Both the position numbers and the translations under genes were made by a program. A stretch of 64,000 nucleotides of DNA. Origin: Companilactobacillus alimentarius DSM 20249. Lineage in GTDB: Bacteria > Bacillota > Bacilli > Lactobacillales > Lactobacillaceae. The stretch lies in NCBI RefSeq assembly GCF_002849895.1, contig NZ_CP018867.1:744001-808000 (forward strand), written 5' to 3'. The notes under the pieces are model-generated. The model did not search any database. It was not told the DNA's origin and saw nothing but the letters and a program-made list of their open reading frames with translations. Within the stretch, counting starts at the first letter, position 1. Every line of letters begins with the position of its first letter. This document shows, piece by piece, positions 8,157-16,622 of the stretch.

Positions 8157-9398
8157 ATGAAAGTGATTACAAACTGGTTTCAAAATAGTTTTAGTCCTGC
8201 ACTGGCTAAATTAAGCAACATGAAATATATGCTGGCACTGCGTGATGGCATGATTATCACAGTGCCGTTTACAATTTTTGGTAGTATCTTTATGATCTTA
8301 GCAAATTTACCAATTCCAGGTTGGACACAATTAGTAGCCCCATTTCAAGCTCGATTACAATCAGCTGTAAGTATAGCGTTTGGTATCTTAGCTGTAATTG
8401 TAGCAATTGGAATGAGTCACGAAATGGCCAAATTGAATAAAATTGATACTCTCACAGGCACTGCAATTGGTGTTTCAGCTTTTTTACTTTGTATGCTGAA
8501 CAATAAGTTTCAAATTGATCCATCAACTTTGGGTTCAGACGGAATGTTTACTGCAATTATTGTTTCTATTATTTCAAGTGAAATAGTAGCCTTCTTTATT
8601 AGAAAACATATTGTTATTACACTACCAGACTCTGTTCCTCCAGCAGTCGCAAGTTCATTTGTGGCTTTGATTCCAGCTTGTGCTTCATTAGGCTTTTTCT
8701 GGATTATCAGAGTTTTATTCAATATTAAAATAAATGCAGTTATTCAAGCAATTTTTTCGCCACTTGTTGGTGGTCTTAATAGCTTTTGGGGAGTGGAATT
8801 TGCTCTATTCCTAACATTAATTCTTTGGACTGTTGGTATACATGGAAATAATGTTTTGGGTGCTGTTGCCTCACCCGTCTATACCTACTTTTTGATGTCA
8901 AATATCAAAGATGTTTCAAAAGGTATAGCCCCGACTCATATCACTGCCGATGGTTTTCTTGATTTCGGAATGAATATTGGTGGTACTGGTGCTATATTAG
9001 CTTTAGTTATTTGCTGTCTATTATTTGCCAAAAGTAAGCGCTATAAACAACTGGCAAAATTGGGCGCCATTCCCTCAATATTCGAAATCAGTGAACCAAT
9101 TATGTTTGGATTCCCAGTAGTTTTGAATCCTACTCTTTCAATCCCATTTATCATTATTCCTATGGTTCTCCAAGGAATCACTTATTTCTTGATGAAAGCA
9201 CACATAATTGGTATGGTCATCGCACAAGTTCCATGGACAACGCCTATTTTTATTAATGGCTACCTGATAACTGGTGGTGACTGGCGTGCTCCCGTATGGC
9301 AATTGATAGAATTAATAATTGCCGTCGCAGTTTACTTACCATTCTTTAAAGTACTTGATAGATCTGCTTACAAACAAGAACATGTTACTAATGATTAG
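8157..9398 (+). CDS. PTS permease subunit IIC, lactose/cellobiose family
   Basis: A 413-residue integral membrane protein with about ten hydrophobic segments. The lactose/cellobiose IIC family features are present: an N-terminal LRDGMIITVPFTIFGSIF, LWTVGIHGNNVLG in the middle (the conserved GIHG loop) and FEISEPIMFGFPVVLNP near the C-terminus. I start at the ATG at 8157 with AGAGGAGAGG 8 bases upstream; an in-frame TTG at 8124 precedes that ribosome site. It would transport and phosphorylate a disaccharide together with IIA and IIB proteins. No IIA or IIB gene is nearby, so it must borrow them from elsewhere. The partner genes are the divergent AraC regulator and the GH42 enzyme. Confidence 0.88.
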   Translation: MKVITNWFQNSFSPALAKLSNMKYMLALRDGMIITVPFTIFGSIFMILANLPIPGWTQLVAPFQARLQSAVSIAFGILAVIVAIGMSHEMAKLNKIDTLTGTAIGVSAFLLCMLNNKFQIDPSTLGSDGMFTAIIVSIISSEIVAFFIRKHIVITLPDSVPPAVASSFVALIPACASLGFFWIIRVLFNIKINAVIQAIFSPLVGGLNSFWGVEFALFLTLILWTVGIHGNNVLGAVASPVYTYFLMSNIKDVSKGIAPTHITADGFLDFGMNIGGTGAILALVICCLLFAKSKRYKQLAKLGAIPSIFEISEPIMFGFPVVLNPTLSIPFIIIPMVLQGITYFLMKAHIIGMVIAQVPWTTPIFINGYLITGGDWRAPVWQLIELIIAVAVYLPFFKVLDRSAYKQEHVTND

Positions 9399-9423
9399 GT
9401 AAAAATATTAATAATAAATAAAA

Positions 9424-9468
9424 GGCATCAGGATAGATCAAATTTTTGATTTGTCCTGATGCCCTCTT
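9424..9468 (+). terminator. Terminator after the PTS IIC gene
   Basis: GGCATCAGGA / TCCTGATGCC stem with an inner AGATCAAA/TTTGAT helix, followed by CTCTTT. It is 25 bases past the stop codon. Confidence 0.8.
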
Positions 9469-9585
9469 TGTTCTAAATATAATTAAATTTATTTATTATA
9501 AAACAACATAAATAGTCAACATGTTTGAACATCTTTTTCAAATGGATCAGAATTTACTTGGGCATTGAATGGGAAGGTGATTTAA

Positions 9586-10875
9586 TTGCTGATATATTTA
9601 CTAGCCGCAACTATTTTTATAGTTCAATGTTTTATTATGTTCTATATATATGTAAAACAACATAAGCGCTTTGTTGAAAAATTGAAAAATGCCTATCAAC
9701 CAGATCCAGATAAGGATAATTTCTTCTATTTCATGTTGTTACCATGCCTAAATGAAGGAAAAGTTATTCAAACTTCATTAAAACGTTTGCTTAAACTTAA
9801 AGGACAAAAAGAAATTATTGTTATTGATGATGATTCAATCGATGACACAATTTTGCAAGCCAAAAGATTAAAAGGACCAATCGCTATTGTTCAACGTAAG
9901 TTACCTAACGCTCGAACTGGCAAAGGTGATGCTTTGAATAGCGCCGTACCAACGATTCAAAAAATCATGCGAAATAAAAAGCTTGATCCTAAAAATTGCA
10001 TTGTTGGTGTCTTAGATGCCGATGGAATTTTAAGCTCCAATAGTATTTGTAAACTAAATCAAGGCTTTAGAGATCCTAATGTCGATGCTATTCAATTAAG
10101 AGTTAAAATGCAGCATCCTAAAAAAATTTTACAAACATTTCAGGATATTGAATTTTTTGTCATCAATCATTTGATTCAGCTTACAAGAACATATCTAAAA
10201 GCTGTTGCTTTATGTGGCAACGGCCAATTTTTCCGAGTATCATCAGTTTTCAAGGCCTTGGGAACAACTCCTTGGGGCAATGCTCTTCTGGAGGACTACG
10301 AACTAACCTTACGAATGGAATTACACGGATTAAAGATCAAATATATTGACGAAGCATATGTTGAACAAGAGGCACTTTTAAGTGTTAAAAAGTTGATCAA
10401 GCAGAGAGCTAGATGGGCTCAGGGAGGCTGGAATTGTTGGAAATATCTCAAACCTATTACGTTCTCCAAAAAAGTTACTTTAAGTCAAAAATTTGATACC
10501 TACTTTTTCTTCATCCAACCACTTATCAATATTTTTGCTGATTTCAGTATTATCTATTTAACCATTAAATTTATTCTCCATTATATTTACAATCCTAAAT
10601 TTATTTTAACTATATTTATTTTGATGTTAATTTCAAGCTTTTTCTTTGGTACCATCTTTACTATTATTTACATCAGAGAATTAAAACTGACTGACAAGGC
10701 AAATTTAACTATCCATGCTAGCGATGTAATCAACGAAAAATTTCACGTAAGAAGAGCTCTACTTTCCATCGGATTAATTTCCTACATTTATATTGTTCTC
10801 TTCTTTAGTCTAATTATCTCCGGTTATCATTTATTGGTCGGTCACACTAGTTGGGATAAAACACAGCGTAATTAA
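9586..10875 (+). CDS. GT2-family membrane glycosyltransferase
   Basis: A 429-residue processive-type GT2 enzyme. An N-terminal membrane segment (1-22) precedes the catalytic domain with VIDDDSIDD, VLDADG (the DxD site), EDYELTLRM (the ED general base) and QRARWAQGG (the QxxRW acceptor motif). Three or four hydrophobic segments follow (about 305-420). This order matches synthases of beta-linked polysaccharides such as poly-N-acetylglucosamine, cellulose or hyaluronan. The start is TTG at 9586, supported by AAGGTGA. There is no adjacent polysaccharide gene cluster, only small membrane proteins downstream, so the product cannot be named. A surface or exopolysaccharide role is likely. Confidence 0.82.
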   Translation: MLIYLLAATIFIVQCFIMFYIYVKQHKRFVEKLKNAYQPDPDKDNFFYFMLLPCLNEGKVIQTSLKRLLKLKGQKEIIVIDDDSIDDTILQAKRLKGPIAIVQRKLPNARTGKGDALNSAVPTIQKIMRNKKLDPKNCIVGVLDADGILSSNSICKLNQGFRDPNVDAIQLRVKMQHPKKILQTFQDIEFFVINHLIQLTRTYLKAVALCGNGQFFRVSSVFKALGTTPWGNALLEDYELTLRMELHGLKIKYIDEAYVEQEALLSVKKLIKQRARWAQGGWNCWKYLKPITFSKKVTLSQKFDTYFFFIQPLINIFADFSIIYLTIKFILHYIYNPKFILTIFILMLISSFFFGTIFTIIYIRELKLTDKANLTIHASDVINEKFHVRRALLSIGLISYIYIVLFFSLIISGYHLLVGHTSWDKTQRN

Positions 10876-11003
10876 ATTTATTGCTTTGACAAATTTCCAT
10901 TAATATTTTTTCTAGGCATCAAATCAATTTTAATGTAGCAAAGATTGTAAGATTAAATTGCTTATGAAATAATAAAATTAATAAATCCAAGGAGGATAAT
11001 TTT

Positions 11004-11399
11004 ATGAGTTCAGTCACACAAATTATTTTCATTATTACTAGTTTTATTATTTCCATATCACTATTAGTTGGTCTTATATTAATATCCATCAGTCTTTTTA
11101 ATATTAAGAGTTTGCTCAAAAAGCGTAATCATCTATTGGAACAGACAAGTCGTCCTTATATCCTTTGCCGCAAAATAAATTCACAACAATTAGAATTTCG
11201 AAACGCTGGCAATACTCCTGGGAAAATAACTAAGATCGACACCGATAGCAATGCTAATTTTAATAACTTAATTGGTACTACTATTTTTTCCAATCAGACA
11301 TATACCTTTAATATTAATCCTACAGAAAAATTTGAAATCACTGTCAATTACCGTGACCAAATCAATAACTATCAATCTTCCTTTTCAAATACTTTATAA
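11004..11399 (+). CDS. Small membrane-anchored protein of unknown function
   Basis: A 131-residue protein with one long hydrophobic N-terminal segment (about 5-33) and a short basic stretch (LLKKRNHLLEQ), followed by an outside or cytoplasmic domain of about 90 residues rich in Asn, Thr and Ile (FRNAGNTPGKITKID, TYTFNINPTEKFEITVNY). The latter looks like an all-beta fold. The start has a strong AAGGAGGATAATTTT leader. I do not recognise a named family. It lies between the GT2 gene and a YxeA-like gene on the same strand. Confidence 0.65.
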   Translation: MSSVTQIIFIITSFIISISLLVGLILISISLFNIKSLLKKRNHLLEQTSRPYILCRKINSQQLEFRNAGNTPGKITKIDTDSNANFNNLIGTTIFSNQTYTFNINPTEKFEITVNYRDQINNYQSSFSNTL

Positions 11400-11491
11400 A
11401 TCTATTACTCATCTTACAAACCTTACAAAAACGTTAGGATACAAGCATTTATAACTATGATACTATCCTAGTGAGCCAAGGAGGGATTTTG

Positions 11492-11863
11492 ATGAGCAAA
11501 AGAGTAAAAATCAGTTTAATAACTATAATAATTCTACTAATACCAATAATTGGATATCAATTCTGGTACGTTCCTAATTTTACTGGAGACGATTATTACA
11601 CTTATATCAGTAATTCCTATAAAGAAATTATTGAAAAAGACGATTCAGGTGCTAATATGAAAGAATATTATTACCAACAAAAATCTTACGACAAAGAAGG
11701 CAATGAAAAACTTTTAAAGTTCAACAGTACGATTGGTCGTCCTATTAAAGCCAATAACTATTTAAAAGTAACTTATAATCCAAAGCATAAAAGGGTTCTT
11801 TCCTGGGAAAAAGTTCAAAAAGATAATATTCCGCAGAAATCTATTGATAAAATTTCAAAATAA
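11492..11863 (+). CDS. YxeA-family (DUF1093) secreted protein
   Basis: A 123-residue protein with an N-terminal membrane segment (VKISLITIIILLIPIIG) followed by a small beta domain carrying the family pattern YTYI, then EYYYQQKSYDKEG and NYLKVTYNPKHKRVLSWEKV. YxeA/DUF1093 proteins are small exported OB-like folds of unknown role, common in lactic acid bacteria and sometimes linked to cell-envelope stress. The ATG at 11492 is preceded by CCAAGGAGGG; the in-frame GTG at 11471 lies before that site and is less likely. It ends at the hairpin at 11881-11925. Confidence 0.75.
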   Translation: MSKRVKISLITIIILLIPIIGYQFWYVPNFTGDDYYTYISNSYKEIIEKDDSGANMKEYYYQQKSYDKEGNEKLLKFNSTIGRPIKANNYLKVTYNPKHKRVLSWEKVQKDNIPQKSIDKISK

Positions 11864-11880
11864 ACATGTTTTATTTAATA

Positions 11881-11925
11881 AAAAGTCCATTGAACGATAT
11901 TATACTTTCATTCAATGGACTTTAA
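11881..11925. terminator. Bidirectional terminator
   Basis: AAAGTCCATTGAA / TTCAATGGACTTT with a 16-base loop, lying between the convergent YxeA-like and alpha/beta-hydrolase genes. Confidence 0.8.
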
Positions 11926-11941
11926 TATTACTTATTATAAT

Positions 11942-12847
11942 TTAAAAATACTTCTGAGAAAAAGCAGTTACTTTAGTAATATACTTCAGAGTTGCCTTAT
12001 CAAATGACTCCGCATGTGCAGCGTTCTTAACAATCCATAATTTCTTAGGACCGTTATCATATCTATAATTCTTATACGCATTAGCAGTTGGTACAAACTT
12101 ATCTTTTCCACTATGAATAATGAACAATGGCACTTTATTATTTTTCAAGGTATTCTTTGTACTTGCTTGATAAAAATTATATCCTGCTAAAAAGTCACCG
12201 AATAAACTTGCGGTTGGCACAATTGGAAAACTTGGCAAATTGAATTTATCTTTCAATTCATAAGTCAATTCCCCCGAGATCGTACTATAACCGCAATCAG
12301 CAACTGCAAAATCAACGTTCTTAGGATGTTCCCCTAACGTATACATAACGGTTGCAGCTCCCATACTGACGCCGAAAAGGCCAATATGAGACTTCGACCC
12401 ATACTTATGATTGATTTTTTTGATCCAATTAACAATATCAAGCCGGTCGCTCCAACCAAAACCAGTATATTGTCCTTGACTCATTCCATAGGCCCGATTA
12501 TCTGGTGAAAGAACGTTATAACCGGCATTGTGAAACATTCTGACATAGGAACCCATATATTTACTAGCACTACCAAAGCCATGGACAACAACCACGGTTT
12601 TAGTGGTCTCCTTCTCTGCTGGTAAAAAGCGAGCCTTTAACTTCAAATTATCTTTTGATGTTTGTTGCCAGATATCTTGTTTCTGTCTTAAAAACCAACG
12701 ATCATCTTTGTTCAACTTACTTTTGATATCACTACTATAACCGGTTTTATTAAAAGCATAATTAAACATATAACCACTAGCAGCTATATCGGCTACCAAA
12801 ATAACGCCAATAACCACTGAAAGTGAAATCTTAATAAATTTTTTCAC
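11942..12847 (-). CDS. Membrane-anchored alpha/beta hydrolase
   Basis: A 301-residue protein with an N-terminal anchor (FIKISLSVVIGVILVADIAA) and an alpha/beta-hydrolase domain. The oxyanion strand is VVVHGFGSASKYMG, the nucleophile elbow is GVSMGAA, and the acid and base are likely Asp in HSGKDKFVP and His in NAAHAES. It resembles the extracellular serine-hydrolase proteins of lactobacilli (YqkD-like). Catalysis probably happens on the outer face of the membrane; the substrate is unknown. It is monocistronic, with a terminator shared with the convergent gene. Confidence 0.82.
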   Translation of the reverse strand: MKKFIKISLSVVIGVILVADIAASGYMFNYAFNKTGYSSDIKSKLNKDDRWFLRQKQDIWQQTSKDNLKLKARFLPAEKETTKTVVVVHGFGSASKYMGSYVRMFHNAGYNVLSPDNRAYGMSQGQYTGFGWSDRLDIVNWIKKINHKYGSKSHIGLFGVSMGAATVMYTLGEHPKNVDFAVADCGYSTISGELTYELKDKFNLPSFPIVPTASLFGDFLAGYNFYQASTKNTLKNNKVPLFIIHSGKDKFVPTANAYKNYRYDNGPKKLWIVKNAAHAESFDKATLKYITKVTAFSQKYF

Positions 12848-12923
12848 TGTAAACTACCCTTATTCATAAATTAATTTGCTAAATAATGATAATCTACTTG
12901 GCAATTTAATTGCAAATTAAATT

Positions 12924-13667
12924 CTAATCACTTGTTACTTGTTCCGATTTAGCTCTATTGGCTGTAGCATCACTATGGAACCAGTGAATATGTGAATCAA
13001 AGAAAGCTATCATATCATTCATAAAGTACATAATATATGTCAAGAATAGAACTGGACTAGCGTCACCTTGTGTAGCTGTGACACCCCAAAGAACGATTGA
13101 CATAACTCCTTGAACTGTCCAGAAATAATATTGTTCACGGAAACGTAATGTACATAGAAGTGCTCCAGTAAAACCAATAGCAGCTGCTACAGAATCAATT
13201 ACTGGACGTGGACTGATGAATAAATTTGTATCCATCAAATAAAGCAATCCCCATGCAGCAAAGAAGAATACAGCCGTTAAAAGCCACTTAACAGGTGTCA
13301 ATCCATGGATATGCTTTTCAGCATCTTTAGCCCATTGTGGACTTACTAAAACAGGAATATCCAATAAAATAATATAACTTAATTGTAGAACAACATCAGA
13401 GAAGTTCTTAGCATTGATGGCAACAAAGATATAAATCAGTGCTGAAACCAATCCCAAAACACCATTCAAAGGCTTAGCGTTAGTAATGGCAACTGTACAT
13501 GTAAAACCTAAAACGGCCGCAAACCATGTCCAAATAGCAATTGCGTTAATAGAATGTGAAAGTGTTGATGCAGTGATGGCCCCCAAGCCAAACATTAGTA
13601 GCATGTAACTCTTGAAACTCCAATGTTTCATTTGTTCAACATACCACTTTGGATTAAAAATACTCAT
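12924..13667 (-). CDS. pnuC: Nicotinamide riboside transporter PnuC
   Basis: A 247-residue integral membrane protein with six or seven hydrophobic segments. The family features are the internal repeats of the SWEET-like fold and the aromatic-rich motifs WTWFAAVLGF, FREQYYFWTVQGVMSIVLWG and MYFMNDM. It imports nicotinamide riboside (or nicotinamide mononucleotide precursors) for NAD synthesis. I start at the ATG at 13667, which has AGAGGAGAAG just upstream; the longer in-frame start at 13694 includes that ribosome site. The 5' leader holds a ten-base-pair hairpin and a 12-codon open frame (see 13684-13730). Confidence 0.88.
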   Translation of the reverse strand: MSIFNPKWYVEQMKHWSFKSYMLLMFGLGAITASTLSHSINAIAIWTWFAAVLGFTCTVAITNAKPLNGVLGLVSALIYIFVAINAKNFSDVVLQLSYIILLDIPVLVSPQWAKDAEKHIHGLTPVKWLLTAVFFFAAWGLLYLMDTNLFISPRPVIDSVAAAIGFTGALLCTLRFREQYYFWTVQGVMSIVLWGVTATQGDASPVLFLTYIMYFMNDMIAFFDSHIHWFHSDATANRAKSEQVTSD

Positions 13668-13683
13668 TGATTCTTCTCCTCTG

Positions 13684-13730
13684 GACGAATTCAAAATACT
13701 TGATTGTGGTAATTATATTCTGAATTCATC
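13684..13730 (-). promoter_or_regulatory. Leader hairpin and short upstream open frame before pnuC
   Basis: GACGAATTCA (13684-13693) and TGAATTCATC (13721-13730) pair over ten positions (one G-U) and the stem ends about 3 bases from the pnuC ribosome site. The loop plus stem also contains a complete small frame, ATG at 13729 to TGA at 13691, coding MNSEYNYHNQVF, with AGGAG upstream. This could be an operator, an attenuating hairpin or a leader peptide. I could not match it to a known riboswitch. Confidence 0.35.
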
Positions 13731-13985
13731 AAATTTTATTTATCTCCTAAATTGAATTTAAGAAAAATATCAATTTAACCGACAGCTAAAATCATACCAC
13801 CAATCGAAGAAGAATTGGTCAATGGATTCTTAAACGTATTGAAGACATATCGGTGTAAAGCGCTTAACTTACCCGCTAAATGGGTAATTTATCATTTGAT
13901 ACAAGATATAGATTTTTTTTAATTCATATCACTACATCTAGTTATAACGAAGCCATAATTGCTAATGCATTAAATTATAACGAAC
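13731..13985. other. Gene-free stretch between pnuC and ahpC
   Basis: No convincing gene. It contains a GTAAAGCGCTTAAC near-palindrome (about 13855-13868), a small hairpin TTACCC/GGGTAA (about 13872-13889) and two copies of TTATAACGAA. A TTGACC with a TATGAT downstream on the minus strand may belong to the pnuC promoter, but the spacing of 20 is poor. Confidence 0.4.
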
Positions 13986-14018
13986 AAAAAAAGAGCATTT
14001 CCAAATTAATAGAAATGC
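13986..14018 (-). terminator. Terminator after ahpC
   Basis: GCATTTC / GAAATGC stem (13995-14018) with a U run on the minus strand from the seven A residues at 13986-13992. Confidence 0.75.
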
Positions 14019-14046
14019 CGACAAGTTTTCTTAGATCATTTATTTA

Positions 14047-14610
14047 TTAAATTTTACCAACCAGATCACCACTAGGTTTGATGGTTTCATCCCCCGGATG
14101 CCAATTTGCTGGACAAACATTATCGCCATGGGCTTCTACAAACTGTGCTGCTTGCAAAGTCCGTAAAATCTCTTTAGGATTTCTACCAACACCCATCGCA
14201 TTAACGGTATATGATTTAATAATCCCTTTAGGGTCAGCAATAAAGACTCCACGATAAGCTTGACCACTGTCTTCGTCAAGAATATTGAAGAAGTCAGTCA
14301 ATTGATGCTTCTGATCAGATAACATCGGATATTTAATCTTTCCAATAGTATCAGTTGTCTCTGCCCAAGACATATGTGAAAACTGACTGTCAACAGATAC
14401 CGAGTAAATCTCCGCATTAGCAGCTTTAAAGTCATCGTGAAGATCTTGTAGCTCACTTAATTCAGTTGGACAAACGAATGAAAAGTCGGCAGGGTAGAAA
14501 AAGATAATTGACCACTTACCCAATAGATCAGACTTATTAAAAGTCTTCAACTCTCCATTTTGATATGCATTAACGTTGAAATCTGGTATTTCTTTATTAA
14601 TATAATTCAT
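14047..14610 (-). CDS. ahpC: Alkyl hydroperoxide reductase subunit C (2-Cys peroxiredoxin)
   Basis: A 187-residue typical 2-Cys peroxiredoxin. The peroxidatic Cys47 is in FYPADFSFVCPTELSEL and the resolving Cys166 in HGDNVCPANWHPG. The C-terminal residues complete the usual dimer tail. It reduces hydrogen peroxide and organic hydroperoxides in the cytoplasm, normally with AhpF as reductant. No ahpF is adjacent; both flanking genes read away or belong to other functions. An AGGAGG site precedes the ATG at 14610, and a TATAAT box lies at 14638-14643. Confidence 0.95.
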   Translation of the reverse strand: MNYINKEIPDFNVNAYQNGELKTFNKSDLLGKWSIIFFYPADFSFVCPTELSELQDLHDDFKAANAEIYSVSVDSQFSHMSWAETTDTIGKIKYPMLSDQKHQLTDFFNILDEDSGQAYRGVFIADPKGIIKSYTVNAMGVGRNPKEILRTLQAAQFVEAHGDNVCPANWHPGDETIKPSGDLVGKI

Positions 14611-14637
14611 TGTTAGGTCCTCCTAAAATTCAATTTA

Positions 14638-14643
14638 ATTATA
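14638..14643 (-). promoter_or_regulatory. -10 box of ahpC
   Basis: Minus strand TATAAT preceded by TG (extended -10, TTGTATAAT). The -35 region is not convincing. Confidence 0.5.
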
Positions 14644-14780
14644 CAACAATCTTTTTAAATTACCAGAATTTACCCATTTTATGTTTAAACAATTATGCAT
14701 ATCCGAAATCTAAATCCATTTCAAATATTGAATTTTTTGTGTGACAATATAGTCATTACTAGAAGAGAGGAATTGATCTT

Positions 14781-15434
14781 TTGAATGAGGAAAAACAAAT
14801 TTCTGCTATAAAGCAGTACTCATATGACAAAATGAAAAACGATTCTACGGGACATAATTTCGATCATATCCAAAGAGTAGTCGCAACCGCTGAACAAATT
14901 TTACAGACTGAACCTGCCGACAAACTAGTCACGCTTGCAGCCGCCTATTTACATGATGTTGCCGATGACAAATTAGTTCAAGATCCTCAAAAACTTGAAC
15001 AAGAAATCCATAGTTTTTTGCTTGATATTAATCTATCTAAAAAACAAGCCGACGAGATTCTTTACATCACACATAACCTATCCTTCAGTAAATCCCTCAA
15101 CAGCCCACCTAAATTATCTTTATCTGGACAAATTGTCCAAGATGCTGATCGTTTGGATGCTATCGGAGCAATCGGCATCACACGCGCAATCTATTATGGT
15201 GGAAAACATTCAGAGACTATCTATGACCCAGAAATTCCGCCACGAAAGAATCTAAATAAATCTGAATACCGCAATTTAAAGAATGAAACCATCATCAACC
15301 ATTTTTATGAGAAACTATTGAAACTAACTGAAATGATGAATACAACTACAGCCAAGAAAATAGCGCAAGCGCGACATCAATATATGTTAGATTTTCTTAC
15401 TGAATTCAAATCCGAATGGAATATTAAAAAATAA
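14781..15434 (+). CDS. HD-domain phosphohydrolase, YedJ-like
   Basis: A 217-residue HD-superfamily protein. The metal-binding residues are visible in order: HNFDHIQRV (His), AAYLHDVADDK (HD pair) and VQDADRLDAIGAIG (Asp). HD proteins of this group (YedJ/YpgQ type) cleave nucleotide or other phosphate substrates in the cytoplasm; the exact substrate is not evident. The start is TTG at 14781 after AAGAGAGG. The next gene starts 14 bases after its stop, so the two are likely an operon. Confidence 0.82.
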   Translation: MNEEKQISAIKQYSYDKMKNDSTGHNFDHIQRVVATAEQILQTEPADKLVTLAAAYLHDVADDKLVQDPQKLEQEIHSFLLDINLSKKQADEILYITHNLSFSKSLNSPPKLSLSGQIVQDADRLDAIGAIGITRAIYYGGKHSETIYDPEIPPRKNLNKSEYRNLKNETIINHFYEKLLKLTEMMNTTTAKKIAQARHQYMLDFLTEFKSEWNIKK

Positions 15435-15448
15435 AGAGGTCAATAAAT

Positions 15449-15967
15449 TTGAAATCATTTGCAGAACAAGACAAAGAATATTACGAACATATTATTAGAA
15501 ATTTGAAGAATCGGGGCGTTAAATTAGAAGATATCGCAGAGATTGTCATCTTCTTGGAAAAAGATTACGTCCCGGGGTTAGATACGGACATTTCAATCTA
15601 CGCCATCAATAAGGTCCTTCATAAACGTGAGGCTCAAAATGCCATTATGACTGGTATTGAGCTAGACGTCCTTGCTGAAAAGGGATTGCTTTCAGGCCCA
15701 ATGCAACGAATCATGCGCACTGATGAATCAACCTACGGAATCGATGAGAATATGGCAATAACTTTAGCCTCACTCTATGGATCCGTTTCCGTTACCAATT
15801 ATGGTTACGTTGATAAATTGAAACATGGAATTTTAGCTAAGTTAAACGATAAATCAACAGGAAAAATTAATGTCTTCCTAGATGATTTGGTTGGCGCTAT
15901 CGCTGCTGGTGCTTGTGGTTGGTTAGCCCATAATGAATCCGTTGTTAAAGAAATGATTAATAAATAA
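15449..15967 (+). CDS. pgpA: Phosphatidylglycerophosphatase A-family protein
   Basis: A 172-residue protein of the PgpA/YutG family, seen from the helical segments ESTYGIDENMAITLASLYG, the YGYVDKLKHGILAKLND stretch and the FLDDLVGAIAAGACGW end. The family dephosphorylates phosphatidylglycerophosphate; the YutG-type Gram-positive members are soluble-looking and their role is less certain. The start is TTG at 15449, preceded by AAAGAGG. It is the second gene after the HD phosphohydrolase and is convergent with uspA. Confidence 0.72.
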   Translation: MKSFAEQDKEYYEHIIRNLKNRGVKLEDIAEIVIFLEKDYVPGLDTDISIYAINKVLHKREAQNAIMTGIELDVLAEKGLLSGPMQRIMRTDESTYGIDENMAITLASLYGSVSVTNYGYVDKLKHGILAKLNDKSTGKINVFLDDLVGAIAAGACGWLAHNESVVKEMINK

Positions 15968-15979
15968 AGTTTAAAATCC

Positions 15980-16405
15980 TTATTCAACAATCAAAACACT
16001 ACCGGCGTGTTCTGAAACATAACGTGTCACAGAACCAACGAGAGCTCTAGTAAGTGAATTTTTACCAGTTTTTCCCATAACTACTAAATCAATATTATTA
16101 TTTTGAGAATAATTAGTTAATTCAACACGAGGCTCACCTTCTAACAGTTTCACATTACACAACAAACCAGCGTTCTTGACTAAATCTTTCCCTTTATTTA
16201 AGTCGTTTTTAGTCCCTATTTTCAGATCTTCAATTAACCCCGGTACATAAGATACACCTACGTTCGTTGGTAAATTAATGGTATTGACTACACCTATTAA
16301 ATAAAGCTTCGACTCAAATTTTTTTGCCAATTCAATCGCTGTATCCAATGCTCTATACGAAACCTCACTGCCATCAATTGCTACTAAAATTCTTCTAAAC
16401 ATCAT
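15980..16405 (-). CDS. Universal stress protein, UspA family
   Basis: A 141-residue single-domain Usp protein. RILVAIDGSEVSYRALDTA is the N-terminal strand and helix. VVMGKTGKN with TRALVGSVTRYV is the ATP-binding G-2X-G-9X-G-S/T pattern. Such proteins bind ATP and are induced by stress or growth arrest. Two ATGs (16405 and 16402) follow the AGGAGG site; either may be used. It ends 12 bases from the convergent PgpA-like gene, without an obvious terminator. Confidence 0.9.
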   Translation of the reverse strand: MMFRRILVAIDGSEVSYRALDTAIELAKKFESKLYLIGVVNTINLPTNVGVSYVPGLIEDLKIGTKNDLNKGKDLVKNAGLLCNVKLLEGEPRVELTNYSQNNNIDLVVMGKTGKNSLTRALVGSVTRYVSEHAGSVLIVE

Positions 16406-16587
16406 CTTATCCTCCTGTCAATTTCATCTACTTTAATTTTATCAACTTCCAGAAGAATTAGATATTTTTACACATTTACCCTAGTACTGATTAATAATAT
16501 CAATCTAAAGAGATTTACTTTTTAGTTATTAAAATTATATTATTCTTAAGATAAAACGTTATCATTTAAATCATTAGTTATATAAGG

Positions 16588-16616
16588 TTACTTTTATTAC
16601 TCAACTGTAATATAAT
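16588..16616 (+). promoter_or_regulatory. Promoter of the small RNA
   Basis: TTACTT (16588-16593), 17-base spacer, perfect TATAAT (16611-16616). The expected start, G16623, is the first base of the closing helix of the RNA below. Confidence 0.6.
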
Positions 16617-16622
16617 ATTTTT

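Noticed and set aside
13681-13760. NAD-II (pnuC-motif) riboswitch upstream of pnuC
   Set aside because: I looked for the pattern I remember from streptococcal examples and did not find it; only a simple hairpin is present.
13855-13868. cre-like GTAAAGCGCTTAAC in the pnuC-ahpC interval
   Set aside because: It has the AAGCGCTT core but fails the outer positions of the cre consensus and is far from either start.
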